From Liolophura sinensis (lineage: Eukaryota > Mollusca > Polyplacophora > Chitonida > Chitonidae), in contig NC_088302.1 in the NCBI RefSeq assembly GCF_032854445.1, forward strand, positions 11,715,338 to 11,779,337: a stretch of DNA of 64,000 nucleotides, in the 5' to 3' direction. A model generated the notes under the pieces. The model searched no databases. It had not been told where the DNA came from and was given only the letters and a program-made list of their open reading frames with translations. A program made the translations under genes and the position numbers. Below are positions 58,501 through 61,500 of the stretch, one piece after another (within the stretch, counting starts at the first letter, position 1; every line of letters begins with the position of its first letter).

Positions 58501-61500
58501 GTATCTAAATTCCAATATTTCACCAGTGTTTTTACAGAAACACATGTGTATGAGTGGATTAGTGTGTGTTACACATATAGCTAATACTCTTAATTACCAC
58601 GGTGGGTTAGCATATGTCAAGTTACTGAAATCAAGAAAGATAATTAGGGCAAACGAGAGTATCTTATGATTAATGTACATGTACAAATAATTATCTACTG
58701 ATAGTTCTAATGATTAACGACCATGTACAGGTAAAACATACTTACTTTCACACCTGAGGGCTGGTTTGTTAGCCAGACTTCTCCCACAAACATTACATGA
58801 GGTGGAATTGCTGAAGGACACCGAGACAAACTGGTGTGTCTGTCCCTTCTGTTTGTTCTCCTTATCTTTGCTCTGAAAGGGCAGAAAATCAAAAGCACAG
58901 CCTAATTACACAAGCACTGTGTACAACTGAATCCTGAAAAGAAGTCAGGATAAGAACTCAACACCACTGAGCACACTTTAGTGTAAGACGAAGTGTTTTG
59001 TTTTCGACTGTCAACAGGAGTTCTGTGTAAATCGAGCAATCTGTGTAAGACCAACAAAACACTTTATGATATCGTCATACCAGACATCAACACAAGCCTT
59101 GGCTGGTCAAGGATGAAAATCCAGGCCAGGTGCGGTAACGTGTGAACTCCAATCCTCAGCTCCACATGCTCTGAACCTTCGCAAGATGACGGAGTGATGA
59201 GACGGTATCTTTCTGCGGAAGATGATATAAAGGTACAGCCGACTATGACTTCCTTTAAGTCGCGACCATGAAGCGAGCTATAACGGTTTGTCAAAGGTGA
59301 CTGCTCCACAAAGGGACAATGGAGGTTCACAAGGCTCAATGGCAAAGGTATACACTGATCACCTCTGAAACAACAACAACTGCCACACTGAATGTCTGTT
59401 GTCGTTTGCACATAGGATTCAAGGCTTTGCACAGTCAAGGTAGGCCCTCTGCAGCTCTCTGAGGACAATGCTCACCCCCAAAACAAAAGGGGAGATTTTT
59501 TTCACGGTGATGACCTAACCAACCAAACATCCCCAGAAGCTGTCTCCTTCTGACTGTCAACAAGAGGCTGGGGATCATGTCAACTGGAGGAGGGTCACTA
59601 CCAGGGGGGCTTGGCAGGCAAGGTTAATCTATGTTACTATCATTAGAACATAGCTCACATTACTGTCATTCCTTGGTGAGCCGAGGCTAAACCAAAGCCT
59701 TTGTGGTTGTAAAAGATCACACATCGATTCAAGGTAATCTATAGGATTAATTCTAACCAACCAAAGGGTGGACCTTTACTTTCTGCCCTAATTAACAGGA
59801 AGTGAATAAATTCGAGAGTGACATGTGAGAAGTGCTCTTTGAAAAGTTCAGCACCAACATTATCATAATAAAACAATCTTTCCTAACTAGTGTGGATTAC
59901 CCACAGCGACACCTGGTCAAGTCCCTAACAAAAACAGGCCAGAATTGATTTTTCACAGGTGTAGAATATGTTTATTTAAACAACAGAATTTAGAAAGAAT
60001 GAATGAATGAATGATTATGGCTTAACGCCACATCGGCAATATTTCACCCACATTGTCACAAGACAAAATTTAGAACTTAGCATTGTGTAAAGTCATTTAC
60101 ATTTATTTTTCATCTTCTAGGGTTATATTCATTATAAAAACACATTTTCATATGAATTCCTCACACATTCTCATGTATTCAATTTCATGATTATCATGAC
60201 TTTTAAACCATGTCCAAATTATTTTAACATGTATCGAAAACTCCAAACATAAACTTTTAAAAGCAAAGTGCAACTTTCAGAAACTTTGCTTTTAATATGA
60301 TACTTTGTGGTCAGGATTAAAGGGTGAAATCTGAAAACCCAAGAACCTTGAGAACCTTGAGAGAAACTGAAATGGCAGAAAGCGGGCAACTAGCTCAGAG
60401 GGCCACACATACCCAGCACAGCCCAGGTGAACTGTAATTAGGTCAGCTAGATCGGGTAAACAGCTCACTAATGACCACAGGTGAGGCTGCACAGGTAAGT
60501 CATCTAATTATTTGTTAACCTGATCACTTAACTCTGTCCACGGGAAAAATATGACTTTAATTTATTTATTTATTTGACTGGTTTCATCTAATTATTTGTT
60601 AACCTGATCACTTAACTCTGTCCACGGGAAAAATATGACTTTAATTTATTTATTTATTTGACTGGTTTTTTTTTTTTTATAAAACTAACATGGGACATAC
60701 AGAAAATTAGACGAGAAATATAAATTAGTCACCCCAATGTTAAATCCATTCTGACAAATGCAAAAAAATCCTACAGTCTTTTTGGATTCAACCCATTCAC
60801 GTGCATCTGTATGCCACGGAAAAATGGAAATGCAGAACAATTCTTAAAGTCCAGATAAAGTGGAGTTCAACAGCATTTAAAATCAAAGTTCAAAAACATT
60901 AAAAATTATATTTTCAAACTCTGATAAGAAATGTGCCATCACCATGCGGAAAACAGAGTACATGAAACACTTATAGAAATTATCTCTTCACCATGACTGG
61001 ACAGAAGTCCCAAAGCTGAAGCAGTTGTTACCCTGTTCCTAATCTGCTAAGTCAAACTTACCTTTCGGCCTCGATGACTTCCTCGAGTTAATTTGGAGAA
61101 CACACTTGGCCGGCGCTTCTTCTCTTCTTTAGACTTCACCTTTTCATCGCTATCATATGTACCACTGAAGACACAAACAAATAGTATTACTAATTAATAA
61201 GTAATGAAGATGACATAATTATAATAAGAGAGCTGCTCGCATAAGCAGCTTGGTTGGGAAGATGATAGAGAAGAGGGTAACAAAGACGATCAAATCATAA
61301 TCTACAAATGTCCATCGACGCGTGATTTACACAAGCAAGGGTAAATATCCGCTTAGTTTGCTGGGAGAAGATTTATCCATATTGATTTATTTGATTGGTG
61401 TTTTACGTCGTACTCAAGAATATTTCACTTATACCACGGCGGCCAGCATTATGGTGGGAGGAAACCGAGCAGAGCCCGAGGGAAACCTGCGACCATCCGC

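Larger units (their letters stand above)
58873..61061. other. Intron between exons 2 and 3
   Basis: About 2.2 kb. It contains a (gaat)n-tailed repeat fragment at 59999 and an 84-bp tandem duplication at 60501. A 134-codon minus-strand frame at 59064-59468 does not fit exon phases and looks like chance. Confidence 0.6.

Noticed and set aside
59064-59468. 134-codon minus-strand ORF as an extra RhoGEF exon
   Set aside because: Its only plausible donor leaves a phase that does not join exon 3; composition is not protein-like.
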